NCBI RefSeq assembly: GCF_900239935.1
Contig: NZ_LT965928.1
Span: forward strand, 1,175,395 to 1,239,394
DNA length: 64,000 nucleotides
DNA from: Pseudoalteromonas carrageenovora IAM 12662
GTDB lineage: Bacteria; Pseudomonadota; Gammaproteobacteria; Enterobacterales; Alteromonadaceae
Reading direction: 5' to 3'
Shown: in pieces, positions 1 through 8,789 of the stretch
How the letters are laid out: every line of letters starts with the position of its first letter
Numbering within the stretch: the stretch's first letter is position 1
Notes under the pieces: model-generated
What the model was told of the DNA's origin: nothing
Seen by the model: only the letters and a program-made list of their open reading frames with translations
Databases searched by the model: none
Position numbers and translations under genes: made by a program

Positions 1-85
1 TTTTGAAGGACGTAGTTCAAGTGATTTTTTTATGCATGTAAATCAATACCTTTAACTTGAGCTAAAAATAAAAAGCGCGTAAGTT

Positions 86-102
86 AAATGGGTTACCCAT
101 TT
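86..102. promoter_or_regulatory. 17-bp palindrome upstream of the RDD gene
   Basis: AAATGGGT and ACCCATTT form perfect 8-bp arms around one base, 17 bp before the ATG of the RDD protein gene. It could be a repressor operator or a hairpin in the mRNA leader. No promoter or binding protein can be assigned from sequence alone. Confidence 0.3.
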
Positions 103-119
103 TAATAACAAGTATAAAA

Positions 120-1196
120 ATGAAAGCCAAAGAAATAGAACAATTAGCATTATCGGACTCTGAAACCAAAGACGTGATCACCCCATACGCCTTTAAAATT
201 GACCAAGCATTATTAGGCATACCTTTAGCGACCCCTATTAAACGTGCAATGGCGATGATTATAGATGTCACTTTGATATTTATGGCCGCTAAGCTAAGCG
301 CGACTTTAATTGCATTTGTAGCTGCGATGGCTTTTTATAAAGGCACTGCGCAGCAATACCTGCCAAAAATGTCATCGTTTTGGCGCAGAGCTCTAAAACT
401 TTTTGCAGCGAGCTTTTTGTTTGTAAGCGCACTCACCGTGCTCTCATTAGCAATAGATTTTTTTGAAGACGATAACGCTATTCAAGGTATACAAATAGAA
501 AAAACGCAGAAAAACGATGAGTTAAGTGAGCATGACAAATCAATAATACGCACATATTTAGCGCAAACAGGCGACGGTAAAAACTGCGATGATGTTTGCC
601 AAAGCGCTGCTCGTGCTAATTTAGTTGGCCAATTACCAACGCTTGCTGAAATTGAAGATGTTGGCGGGATTGAAGTTACGCGCACGTTATTGCAGTTAAT
701 GGCTATTGATGATGAGCCTATAGCGGCAGATGATTTTAAAAATAATGATACAGAGCTAAAGAGCATTTCGGGCGAAGCTTCAGATGAAAGCAATATAGTT
801 GAAAAAGCAGTCACTAAAAGCGAGAAAAGCAAACCTGTCACCAGCATTTTGCAGTGGGGCAAAGGCATTATTCAAGACCTAGGCCTTGGCTTTGGTTGGG
901 CGGCCGTATACTTTACGTTGTTCTCGTTATTATGGCGCGGACAAACCCCAGGTAAAAAAGTATGTAATATTCGCGTAGTAGCACTTAGCGGTGAGCCATT
1001 AGGTTTATTAGATTGCTTTGGGCGCTACGGCGGCTATGGGGCTGGTTTTGCCACAGGTTTATTAGGCTTTTTACAAGTGTATTGGGATCCAAACAGGCAA
1101 GCTATTCAAGATAAAATATCAGCAACTGTGGTTATTCAAGGCAGTGTGAATCAAGTTGTAAATATGCGAACGGTAGAAGAGACTGTAAAAAGTTAA
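120..1196 (+). CDS. RDD family membrane protein with a large insert
   Basis: Integral membrane protein of the RDD family; its biochemical role is unknown. The family Arg and Asp of the first helix are seen around residues 42 and 49 (PIKRAMAMIIDV). Two hydrophobic segments follow (about 45-73 and 91-113), then a soluble, acidic stretch of roughly 130 residues (about 114-250) rich in Asp, Glu, Lys and Ser. A further membrane segment (about 258-280) precedes the typical cytosolic turn RGQTPGKKVCNIRVV and a last hydrophobic region. Usual RDD proteins are 150-200 residues with no such insert. It is followed 19 bp later by a secreted esterase gene on the same strand. The family call is firm; the topology is estimated by eye. 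Confidence 0.75.
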   Translation: MKAKEIEQLALSDSETKDVITPYAFKIDQALLGIPLATPIKRAMAMIIDVTLIFMAAKLSATLIAFVAAMAFYKGTAQQYLPKMSSFWRRALKLFAASFLFVSALTVLSLAIDFFEDDNAIQGIQIEKTQKNDELSEHDKSIIRTYLAQTGDGKNCDDVCQSAARANLVGQLPTLAEIEDVGGIEVTRTLLQLMAIDDEPIAADDFKNNDTELKSISGEASDESNIVEKAVTKSEKSKPVTSILQWGKGIIQDLGLGFGWAAVYFTLFSLLWRGQTPGKKVCNIRVVALSGEPLGLLDCFGRYGGYGAGFATGLLGFLQVYWDPNRQAIQDKISATVVIQGSVNQVVNMRTVEETVKS

Positions 1197-1221
1197 TTTT
1201 GCTCTTATTACAAGGATGGTT

Positions 1222-2073
1222 ATGAAAGCTTTATTAATTGTATTTATTAATCTGTATTTTATTACGGTTTCGTATGCGTCAGAAAATATTGTGTTAGCAA
1301 AAGCGCATCAAATTGAGTCTGTTATTTTAGATGAGCAACGCAGCTTTAGTGTTTATTTACCGCCAAGCTATAACAAAAATTCTAATAAAGTATATCCAGT
1401 TATTTACTTGCTCGATGGTGACCAAACACATCTAAAGGCTGTCGCTGGGCTAGTAGAGGCACTTAGTACTCAGCGGCTAGAGCAGCAAATACAACAAGCA
1501 ATTATAGTAGCTATTCCTAATAGTAAAAATGCGATAAGAGAACGTGACTTTACCCCAACCAATGTCAATTGGACATTCAACGGTAAACTTCTAGAAAAGT
1601 TTGAAAATATTGGCAACGCCGCAAACTACAGCGCCTTTTTTGAAAAAGAACTCGTTCCACTCATTAATAAAAACTACCGAGCATCAACTAAACGCGTATT
1701 AATTGGCGAGTCTTTTGGTGGCCTGTTTGCTAGCTATGTATTGCTTACCAACCATGCGCTGTTTACAGACTACTTAATTATTGATGCAACTTACCTGTGG
1801 GATAACAACTTCCTAAACCGTTATTTTCATGAGAAGCAACTTAAAAATAAACCGCTTAACGGCAATGTGTATTTTACTTTTGCAAATAATGCTAAAGCAT
1901 TTGGCGAAATTGGTGAAACAAATTACCAATGGGGATTAGCATTCGCTGAAAAGTTAAAAGCTCATTCAAGCGATAATCTAGTTATAAATCAACGTTACTT
2001 TGAAGATGAAACCCATGGCACAGTCGCTGCACTTAGTTGGTATTATGGGTTAAAAAGCTTATTAAATAGATAA
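1222..2073 (+). CDS. secreted alpha/beta-hydrolase, esterase D / IroE-like
   Basis: Probable exported serine esterase of the Fes/IroE/esterase D group, which hydrolyses ester substrates such as trilactone siderophores or acylated compounds; the substrate is not known here. A signal peptide of about 20 residues (KALLIVFINLYF...VSYAS) is followed by the fold with VYPVIYLLDGDQ and the nucleophile elbow GESFGG (Ser near residue 164), and a late His in DETHGT. The first in-frame ATG at 1216 directly abuts an AAGG Shine-Dalgarno, so the ATG at 1222 with 6-nt spacing was chosen. The length suits a single-domain esterase. No siderophore genes lie nearby, so a specific iron role is not supported. Confidence 0.75.
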   Translation: MKALLIVFINLYFITVSYASENIVLAKAHQIESVILDEQRSFSVYLPPSYNKNSNKVYPVIYLLDGDQTHLKAVAGLVEALSTQRLEQQIQQAIIVAIPNSKNAIRERDFTPTNVNWTFNGKLLEKFENIGNAANYSAFFEKELVPLINKNYRASTKRVLIGESFGGLFASYVLLTNHALFTDYLIIDATYLWDNNFLNRYFHEKQLKNKPLNGNVYFTFANNAKAFGEIGETNYQWGLAFAEKLKAHSSDNLVINQRYFEDETHGTVAALSWYYGLKSLLNR

Positions 2074-2160
2074 ACTTAACCCGTAAACTTGGTAAGAAAA
2101 AGAGTTACTTTGGGTATATTATTTACTAAATTCAGTGGTAAAAAATTAATAGGGAATTAA

Positions 2161-2610
2161 ATGAGTACTAATTTTAATGAGATCATAAAAGGCTTTTTTT
2201 GGGGAGTAGGGTTTGTAATAGCAACACTCGGTGGTATTAGTGTATACGCGCTCACAATAGCTGCTGAAGTGGATAGTGGATTTAAAGAGCTGGTTTCTAA
2301 TAAAGTCTTAGATAGCACGTCTGATTTAAGTAATGATTACAAACTTACTCTCTCTGATATTTTTAAAGAAAATGGGCGCGTAAGAATAACTGCAGAGTTA
2401 AAAAACATCTCTAACGAAAGCATATATGCTGGTGGCGTAATTGCATCTACATTTGATGAAAACGGTAAATTTGTTGGTAATTGTTCAGGTAAAAGCGATG
2501 ACATATTTATAGAACCAAATAAAAGTAGCTATATTGATATTCACTGCAATCTACTAAGACCACAGGCGAGCAGAGTACACTCTGTAGAATTAAAGTTTAG
2601 CTGGCTTTAA
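2161..2610 (+). CDS. membrane-anchored hypothetical protein, FxLYD-like
   Basis: Short protein of 149 residues with one N-terminal membrane segment (about 10-33, FFWGVGFVIATLGGISVYALT). A probably extracytoplasmic beta-rich domain follows. Its pattern of 'VRITAELKNISNES' followed by a variable strand and 'F.ENGKFVG' resembles the FxLYD domain, an all-beta module of unclear function often seen in envelope proteins. An A-rich sequence AATAGGGAATTAA precedes the ATG and holds an AGGGA Shine-Dalgarno. The neighbours are unrelated singletons, so context gives no function. The FxLYD resemblance is by eye and moderate. Confidence 0.55.
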   Translation: MSTNFNEIIKGFFWGVGFVIATLGGISVYALTIAAEVDSGFKELVSNKVLDSTSDLSNDYKLTLSDIFKENGRVRITAELKNISNESIYAGGVIASTFDENGKFVGNCSGKSDDIFIEPNKSSYIDIHCNLLRPQASRVHSVELKFSWL

Positions 2611-2647
2611 TCTTCTTTCTTAAGATTCTTTAGTGAAAACTTAGCTT

Positions 2648-2992
2648 ATGGCAAATAGATTATTTAGTTGGCAACGGGGTCGGCAAGAGTCGGGTTACGA
2701 TAAAATGTTATTGTGCTACATGCTTTTCCCTTTTAAATTGGATGCATACTTAATTAAATTCCCGCAGGGCAGTGAAATAAAGCCGCATACCGATGAAGTT
2801 AAAACTGGCAGGCACTTTAGGCTTAATGTTGTATTGAAGCATGCCGCTAGGGGTGGTGAGTTTATGTGTGAAAACCCAATTATAAATTACAGTCGAATTA
2901 AACTTTTCAGACCCGATATTGAGCGGCATCAAGTATTAAAAATAGAGCAAGGTACTCGCTATATTTTAAGCATAGGTTGGATCAAAAGGTAA
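2648..2992 (+). CDS. small 2OG-Fe(II) oxygenase-like protein
   Basis: Compact 114-residue protein resembling the core of 2-oxoglutarate/Fe(II) dioxygenases. The expected metal ligands can be seen: HTDEV gives His and Asp of the HxD motif (near residues 47-49), and the distal His lies in IERHQVLKI (near 97). GRHFRLNVVLK provides the intervening strands. Canonical 2OG oxygenases are larger, so this is a minimal version or one trimmed at its N-terminus. The N-terminal RQESGY.KML pattern looks like a genuine start region rather than a break. The substrate is unknown. No good Shine-Dalgarno precedes the ATG, so the start is uncertain. Confidence 0.6.
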   Translation: MANRLFSWQRGRQESGYDKMLLCYMLFPFKLDAYLIKFPQGSEIKPHTDEVKTGRHFRLNVVLKHAARGGEFMCENPIINYSRIKLFRPDIERHQVLKIEQGTRYILSIGWIKR

Positions 2993-3000
2993 TTATTGTA

Positions 3001-3029
3001 AGTTGGGTAGAGCGAAGCGAAACCCAACT
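3001..3029. repeat. REP-like palindrome between convergent genes
   Basis: AGTTGGGT and ACCCAACT make an 8-bp stem around AGAGCGAAGCGAA, between the convergent oxygenase and lnt genes. It resembles the short GC-richer intergenic palindromes scattered through many gammaproteobacterial genomes. It could also terminate transcription, but there is no strong T tract. Only one copy was noticed in the window. Confidence 0.5.
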
Positions 3030-3082
3030 ATAAACTCCTTTCTTTTTAATAGCTGTTTTTTTACACAGCTACCAACCCTATT

Positions 3083-4645
3083 TCATTTCCTAAACCTAAC
3101 CCCAAATCCACCCACTCCCAGCAACACCACAAATCCCCATACAAACACATTGCCGTATTGACTGTACACGCTGTCGCCTTGTATAAGCTTTATATCGGCC
3201 TTCATGGTCGCAGCTTTAAACTGTGGCATGGTTTGTTGTGTGTGGCTTATTGGGTCGTATACGGCGCTTACACCATTGTTGGTAACGCGTACCAGTGGGC
3301 GCTGTAACTCTAATGCGCGCATGCGGGCTATTTGCATGTGTTGCAAAGGCCCAATAGAGTCGCCAAACCACGCGTCGTTACTTACCGTAAATAGCAGGTC
3401 TGAGTCGCTTTTGTAGTTACCGCGTACTAAATCGGCAAATACTATTTCGTAGCAAATGGCGGGTAGCAGGTTAAAGCCATTGGCACGCAAGTTGTTTTGT
3501 ACTTTATCACCACGGGTAAACGACGACATAGGTAAATCAAATAGTGGTGCTATTGGACGCAGAAAGTCTTGAAACGGTACAAATTCGCCAATAGGGAGTA
3601 GCTGATGTTTACGATAGCGGTTTTTGTCTAAGTAGCGATAGTGGCCCTGCTCGTCGTTGTGCTCTTTATTGCCTACCACAATAAGTGTGTTGTAAATGGT
3701 TTTAGTATCGAGTTGGTAGTCAACAATACCGGTTACTAACGCGGTTTTATTAAACGATGCGGCCCGGTCTAAATTGGCTAAGTAGGTGTCGGCCAGCATT
3801 TCTATTTCGGGCACTGCGGCTTCAGGCCATACAATTAAGTCGGCATCCCAATGTGGGCGGGTTAAGTCTTGATACTTGCTCATGGTGGTCCAAAACTCAC
3901 TAGGCTCAAAGCGCAGGTGCTGTTTTATATTACCTTGCACAAGTAATGTTGACATGTGTTTACCTGAATACTGATCTGAGCCTGTATTTAATGCGCTAAC
4001 AACAAGTATTACAAAAGCAGCGGCGGTTGCTAATGGCGTTTTAAAATCTTTTTGAGTAAGCCTATAAAGTGCAAAAGCAATGGCTACGCAGGCAAGGGTT
4101 AAGCCAAACTCGCCAATGTAGGGAGCAAGTAATCTTAGTGGGCCATCGGTTTGCGTATAACCAAAGCTTAACCAAGGAAAGCCTGTTAATACGGTACCGC
4201 GTAAATACTCACTCATTGCAACGCTTACTATTAGTAATGCACCAAAGCTTTTATGGCCGCTTGCAAAGCGAGTTGCAGCCCAAAACGCAAGCGCCGGGAA
4301 TAATGCTAAGTACGCGCATAAAAATGCCATTAATGAAAGTGAGGCAATAAGTGGCATGCCACCAAAAGTGGCTATTGATACATGCACCCAACTTATACCA
4401 GCACCAAACCAGCCTAAACCAAATATAAAACCATATTTAGCGGCAGTTTTAGCGTGTGCTTTACCTGTGTTGTTTGGATTAATGCAAAAAATAATGGCGG
4501 CAAGGCTAAAAAATACGATGGGCCAAATTTGAAAAGGGGCGTAGCCAAAAGTTAAAACTAGGCCCGCAATAAGTGCGAGCCATGCTTTTTTATCTTTTGC
4601 TAACAGGGTGAGTTTAGTTAGCAGAGTCTTCACTGTCGTTTTCAT
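3083..4645 (-). CDS. lnt: apolipoprotein N-acyltransferase
   Basis: Inner-membrane enzyme that adds the third acyl chain to the N-terminal Cys of lipoproteins, the last step before Lol export. The N-terminal third holds several hydrophobic segments (LALIAGLVLTFGYAPFQIWP and following). The nitrilase-like periplasmic domain shows the catalytic Glu in WPEAAVPE, the Lys before HQLLPIGEFVPF, and the Cys in LLPAICYE. About 520 residues matches the family. A TTG lies directly before the ATG; the ATG at 4645 is preferred, with AAGG just upstream. It overlaps the end of corC by about 30 bases, so the two are co-transcribed, as in the ybeZ-ybeY-ybeX-lnt operon of E. coli. Confidence 0.95.
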   Translation of the reverse strand: MKTTVKTLLTKLTLLAKDKKAWLALIAGLVLTFGYAPFQIWPIVFFSLAAIIFCINPNNTGKAHAKTAAKYGFIFGLGWFGAGISWVHVSIATFGGMPLIASLSLMAFLCAYLALFPALAFWAATRFASGHKSFGALLIVSVAMSEYLRGTVLTGFPWLSFGYTQTDGPLRLLAPYIGEFGLTLACVAIAFALYRLTQKDFKTPLATAAAFVILVVSALNTGSDQYSGKHMSTLLVQGNIKQHLRFEPSEFWTTMSKYQDLTRPHWDADLIVWPEAAVPEIEMLADTYLANLDRAASFNKTALVTGIVDYQLDTKTIYNTLIVVGNKEHNDEQGHYRYLDKNRYRKHQLLPIGEFVPFQDFLRPIAPLFDLPMSSFTRGDKVQNNLRANGFNLLPAICYEIVFADLVRGNYKSDSDLLFTVSNDAWFGDSIGPLQHMQIARMRALELQRPLVRVTNNGVSAVYDPISHTQQTMPQFKAATMKADIKLIQGDSVYSQYGNVFVWGFVVLLGVGGFGVRFRK

Positions 4646-5498
4646 CAACCTTAGGTACGGTGACTTGCAGTTGTAAGATACGACGATTGTCAGAGTTGGT
4701 TACTTTAAACTGGTAACCTTCTATGTCTATTGTTTCACCGCGACTTGGCATATGGCCAAATGCGTGTAATACAGTGCCGCCAATGGTGTCGGCTTCGTCG
4801 GTGCTGTAACCTGTTTTAAAGTACTCGTTAAAGTCATCTACAGGGGTAAGCGCTTGTACTACGTATACGTGCTTAGCAAGCTGTCGAATATCTTGTTGAT
4901 CTTCTTCTTCGTCGTGCTCATCTTCGATTTCGCCAACGATTATTTCAAGAATGTCTTCGATTGTTACAAGGCCCGATACACCGCCGTATTCGTCAATAAC
5001 AATAGCCATGTGGTAGCGTTGCTGACGAAATTCGTTTAGTAGGGTATCTACGCGTTTACTCTCTGGTACTACCATGGCTGGGCGTAAATAATCGCGCAGT
5101 GATGGTAGGTGCTCGTCTTTATTTAAGATAAGCGGTAGCAAATCTTTAGCGAGCAATATCCCCTCTACGTGGTCTTTATCTTCACACACTACCGGAAAGC
5201 GTGAGTGAGTTGAGTCGACCATCATTGGGATGAGTTCTTCTAGTGGGCTATCTACCTCAAGGGTGATCATTTGTGAGCGCGGGATCATTATGTCACGCAC
5301 TTTAAGCTTAGACACGCCAAGCACACCTTCAATCATCTCTTTGGTTTCTGGATCTATTACGTCACGCTCTTGCGCATCGGCTATTACTTCAACCAGCTCT
5401 TCTCTATTCTGGGGTTCCCCTTGCAACATTTGGGCTATGCGGCCCATCCACGTTTTGCCAGAAGAACCCTGGCTAGATTGCGAGTTATCGTCGCTCAT
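4614..5498 (-). CDS. corC: CorC/YbeX family CBS-domain protein
   Basis: Cytosolic protein of the CorC/HlyC group (E. coli YbeX), linked to Mg2+/Co2+ homeostasis and to ribosome-related phenotypes. The order is an N-terminal helical region, two CBS domains (about residues 65-190; [11 protein letters not shown] starts the first and [20 protein letters not shown] is inside it), then a C-terminal transporter-associated domain (about 205-285, [19 protein letters not shown]). No DUF21 membrane domain is present, as expected for the short CorC form of about 290 residues. The tail is acidic. It sits between ybeY and lnt on the same strand and overlaps lnt. Confidence 0.92.
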   Translation of the reverse strand: MSDDNSQSSQGSSGKTWMGRIAQMLQGEPQNREELVEVIADAQERDVIDPETKEMIEGVLGVSKLKVRDIMIPRSQMITLEVDSPLEELIPMMVDSTHSRFPVVCEDKDHVEGILLAKDLLPLILNKDEHLPSLRDYLRPAMVVPESKRVDTLLNEFRQQRYHMAIVIDEYGGVSGLVTIEDILEIIVGEIEDEHDEEEDQQDIRQLAKHVYVVQALTPVDDFNEYFKTGYSTDEADTIGGTVLHAFGHMPSRGETIDIEGYQFKVTNSDNRRILQLQVTVPKVDENDSEDSAN

Positions 5499-5520
5499 TG
5501 CGTCTAATTGCTCCGTTAAT

Positions 5521-5979
5521 TTAAATATCGTCTCGGTATGGGTCGGCTATGTTGAGCTCGCCAAGTAATTGCTTTTCTATACTTTCCATCTCGAGTGCGT
5601 CCTCACTCTTTATATGGTCAAATCCAAGTAAATGCAAGCATCCATGAATAACCATATGAGCAAAGTGGTCATGAAATGACTTCTCTTGCTCAATTGCTTC
5701 AGCCAAAACAATGGCTGGGCAAATAATTAAATCGCCGACAAGAGGAATGTCTATTCCTGGTGGCGCTTCAAATTCAAATGAGAGTACGTTGGTTGGTTTA
5801 TTTTTACCGCGGTAATCGTTATTTAGCTGCTGCGATTGTGCTTCGTCGCTTATTACAATGCTGAGTTCAGACTCATCACGGTATTGGCTTAGGGCTTTGT
5901 CGGCCCACAGTGCAAATTGCGCTTCGCTTGGGAGATTGTCAAACTCACACGCTATTTGTAAATCAAGTTCGGTGCTCAC
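5521..5979 (-). CDS. ybeY: endoribonuclease / rRNA maturation factor YbeY
   Basis: Zn-dependent YbeY, needed for 16S rRNA 3'-end maturation and 70S quality control. The diagnostic H3xH5xH motif HGCLHLLGFDH supplies His112, His116 and His122. The 152-residue length is typical. The start is GTG at 5977-5979, four bases after the phoH stop, which suggests translational coupling. It is followed 22 bases later by corC. The order phoH-ybeY-corC-lnt is conserved widely in proteobacteria. Confidence 0.95.
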   Translation of the reverse strand: MSTELDLQIACEFDNLPSEAQFALWADKALSQYRDESELSIVISDEAQSQQLNNDYRGKNKPTNVLSFEFEAPPGIDIPLVGDLIICPAIVLAEAIEQEKSFHDHFAHMVIHGCLHLLGFDHIKSEDALEMESIEKQLLGELNIADPYRDDI

Positions 5980-5983
5980 GGTA

Positions 5984-7042
5984 TTACTCTTTAGTAGAAG
6001 GTGGCTGTTGAGCGGCCAATAAGTCTTTGGCTTTTTGCTTTTCTATACGTTTAAGTCGCTCGTTTTCGTCGTTACGCTCGTAGGCTTCTACAATGCGGCC
6101 AACCACAGGATGGCGTACTATGTCGTGCGATTTAAAGTAGTTAAAGCTAATTTCTTCAACGCCGTCGAGTACTTCTATTGCGTGGCGAAGGCCTGAACGT
6201 GCACCACGAGGTAAATCTACTTGTGTTATATCGCCCGTAATAACCGCTTTAGAGTTAAAGCCTATACGGGTTAAAAACATTTTCATTTGCTCGGCGGTGG
6301 TGTTTTGGCTTTCATCTAAAATAATAAACGCATCATTTAGTGTACGACCACGCATGTAAGCAAGTGGTGCAATTTCAATAATGTGTTTTTCGATTAGTTT
6401 TTCTACTTTTTCAAAACCCAGCATTTCAAATAACGCGTCGTAAAGAGGGCGCAGGTATGGGTCTACTTTTTGGCTTAAGTCACCAGGTAAAAAACCTAAC
6501 TTTTCACCGGCTTCTACTGCTGGGCGAGTAAGTAATATTCGGCGAATTTCTTGACGCTCTAGTGCATCTACCGCAGCGGCAACTGCAAGGTACGTTTTAC
6601 CTGTACCAGCGGGGCCAATACCAAAAGTAATATCGTGATGTAAAATGTTAGCTACATATAAACCTTGGTTGTCGTTGCGCGGTTTAATTACGCCACGGCG
6701 GGTTTTAATGTACATTTCTTTGCCGTAAGCACTTTGTGGTACATCTTGCTCTAGGGCTTTTGATTCGGTAATGGCTAAATGTACGTTGTCGGGCTCTATT
6801 TCACCAATTTCACCACGAACAGGTTGAGTACTCACGTATAAGTCTTTTAAGATTTCTACGGCTGCAGCGCTTGAATGCAGTTTACCTGTTACTTTAAAAA
6901 AGTTGTCGCGGTGGATAATTTCAACACCTAGGCGGCGTTCAATTCGTTTGATGTTTTCGTCAAACGGGCCACATAAAGAAGAAAGGCGTTTGTTGTCGGC
7001 AGGTTCTAAATAAATCTCTAACGTTTTTAACTGATTACTCAA
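5984..7042 (-). CDS. ybeZ: PhoH family ATPase (YbeZ)
   Basis: Cytosolic P-loop ATPase of the PhoH/YbeZ family, thought to act with YbeY in RNA metabolism. The Walker A motif GPAGTGKT lies near residues 143-150, and the Walker B-like AFIILDESQNTT near 238. The N-terminal ~100 residues include the KH-like VTGKLHSSAAAVEIL region. The stretch ILLTRPAVEAGEKLGFLPGD matches E. coli YbeZ by memory. The start appears to be TTG at 7040-7042, preceded by AGGA eight bases upstream and giving a YbeZ-like N-terminus. It is the first gene of the ybeZ-ybeY-corC-lnt unit; miaB lies 54 bp upstream on the same strand. Confidence 0.93.
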   Translation of the reverse strand: MSNQLKTLEIYLEPADNKRLSSLCGPFDENIKRIERRLGVEIIHRDNFFKVTGKLHSSAAAVEILKDLYVSTQPVRGEIGEIEPDNVHLAITESKALEQDVPQSAYGKEMYIKTRRGVIKPRNDNQGLYVANILHHDITFGIGPAGTGKTYLAVAAAVDALERQEIRRILLTRPAVEAGEKLGFLPGDLSQKVDPYLRPLYDALFEMLGFEKVEKLIEKHIIEIAPLAYMRGRTLNDAFIILDESQNTTAEQMKMFLTRIGFNSKAVITGDITQVDLPRGARSGLRHAIEVLDGVEEISFNYFKSHDIVRHPVVGRIVEAYERNDENERLKRIEKQKAKDLLAAQQPPSTKE

Positions 7043-7096
7043 AATTACTTCCTATTCGGGTGCGCCAGTGCGTACTGGCGCAATGAATTTATGCAA

Positions 7097-8545
7097 CTAA
7101 GGTACGAAAGTAGCTACGCCAATTTCGTTTGTTGTTTCAATTTTTGGCTCAACGCTTGCAGCTTTAGTTAAAATAGCCGAAGGCGCAATTTCACGTCGTA
7201 AGTTCATTTCTGATTCTGTACGAATTAAATCACCACGTAAAGAGTTTGGTAGTGCTTCGGTAATACGTACATCAACAAACTGTCCGATCACTGTGTGTGG
7301 GCCAACAAAGTTAACTACACGGTTGTTTTCGGTACGGCCACGTAATTCCATTGGGTTCTTTTTAGAAGGACCTTCAACTAAAATACGTTGCTCTGTATCA
7401 AACATTTGGCGGCTAATTTGTTGCGCCATTTGTGTAATGCGGTTTTGTAGTAGGTATAAGCGCTCTTTTTTCTCTTGCTCTGTTACGTCATCTGGCAAGT
7501 CAGCCGCTGGTGTACCCGGGCGTGCACTGTAAATAAAGCTAAAGCTCATATCAAAACCAATATCGTTAATTAGGTTCATAGTGGCTTCAAAGTCTGTTTT
7601 GCTTTCACCTGGGAAACCAATAATGAAATCTGACGACATGCTTAAGTTAGGGCGAATTTTACGTAACTTACGAATAGTTGATTTGTATTCAATTGCTGTG
7701 TGGCCGCGCTTCATTAAATTAAGAATGCGATCTGAACCACTTTGCACTGGTAAGTGTAAGTGATCGACAAGCTCTGGCACATCAGCGTATACGTCGATGA
7801 TGTCTGGCGTAAATTCTACTGGGTGCGATGTGGTATAACGAATACGGTCAATACCGTCAATTGCGGCGATTAAACGAATTAAATCTGAGAAATAGCAAAT
7901 GTCGCCATCGTGAGTATCACCACGGTATGCATTTACGTTTTGACCTAGAAGGTTTACTTCACGTACGCCTTGCTCAGCAAGTTGTGCTACTTCTAGTAGT
8001 ACGTCATCTACTGGGCGGCTAACTTCTTCACCACGGGTGTAAGGTACAACACAAAAAGTACAGTACTTAGAACACCCTTCCATAATTGATACAAATGCAG
8101 AAGGGCCTTCGGCTTTTGGCTCTGGTAAACGGTCAAACTTTTCAATCTCTGGGAACGAAATATCAACAACCGATGAGCCTTTATCGCCTTGCACTTGCTT
8201 AATCATTTCTGGTAAACGGTGCAGTGTTTGTGGGCCAAAAATAACATCGACAAATGGCGCACGCTGGCGAATAGAATCACCTTCTTGTGAGGCAACACAA
8301 CCACCAACACCAATAATTAAATCTGGCTTGTCGTCTTTTAATAATTTCCAACGACCTAATTGGTGAAATACTTTTTCTTGCGCTTTTTCACGAATCGAAC
8401 AGGTGTTAAGTAATATTACGTCGGCATCTGTTGCATCTTCAGTTAGCTGGTAGCCGTTGGTAGCATCTAGAAGTTCAGCCATTTTCTGAGAGTCATACTC
8501 GTTCATCTGACAACCCCAGGTTTTGATATGCAGCTTTTTGCTCAT
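7097..8545 (-). CDS. miaB: tRNA-2-methylthio-N6-dimethylallyladenosine synthase MiaB
   Basis: Radical-SAM methylthiotransferase that converts i6A37 to ms2i6A37 in tRNAs reading UNN codons. The N-terminal MTTase domain has Cys12, Cys49 and Cys83 for the auxiliary 4Fe-4S cluster. The radical-SAM motif CSKYCTFC (Cys158, 162, 165) is intact, and a TRAM domain follows ([24 protein letters not shown]). The length of 482 is normal. GAGG sits 10 nt before the ATG. It is divergent from the ubiF-like gene and upstream of ybeZ, the same neighbourhood as in E. coli. Tandem tRNA-Gln, -Leu, -Met and -Val genes lie in this window, but none of these is an A37 ms2i6 target with certainty. Confidence 0.96.
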   Translation of the reverse strand: MSKKLHIKTWGCQMNEYDSQKMAELLDATNGYQLTEDATDADVILLNTCSIREKAQEKVFHQLGRWKLLKDDKPDLIIGVGGCVASQEGDSIRQRAPFVDVIFGPQTLHRLPEMIKQVQGDKGSSVVDISFPEIEKFDRLPEPKAEGPSAFVSIMEGCSKYCTFCVVPYTRGEEVSRPVDDVLLEVAQLAEQGVREVNLLGQNVNAYRGDTHDGDICYFSDLIRLIAAIDGIDRIRYTTSHPVEFTPDIIDVYADVPELVDHLHLPVQSGSDRILNLMKRGHTAIEYKSTIRKLRKIRPNLSMSSDFIIGFPGESKTDFEATMNLINDIGFDMSFSFIYSARPGTPAADLPDDVTEQEKKERLYLLQNRITQMAQQISRQMFDTEQRILVEGPSKKNPMELRGRTENNRVVNFVGPHTVIGQFVDVRITEALPNSLRGDLIRTESEMNLRREIAPSAILTKAASVEPKIETTNEIGVATFVP

Positions 8546-8789
8546 TGAAATATAGCCTCGTGTTCAATTCGGTAGTGGCACAAAAATGTGCTTAAATCAG
8601 GATTAAGGAGCAAGGTTGCTCACTTAAAGGACGCGTATTTTAGCTGGATACCCGCCCAGCCTCAAGTATAGTTTTTATGTTTGTGATCTTAAATCAATGC
8701 AGAGCCAGTTTAATAGCTTGATAGTTATATACTCTCGCACTAAAGCAGCGAGTTACGGTACAATAAAAATAGATTCACGTATTAACAAA

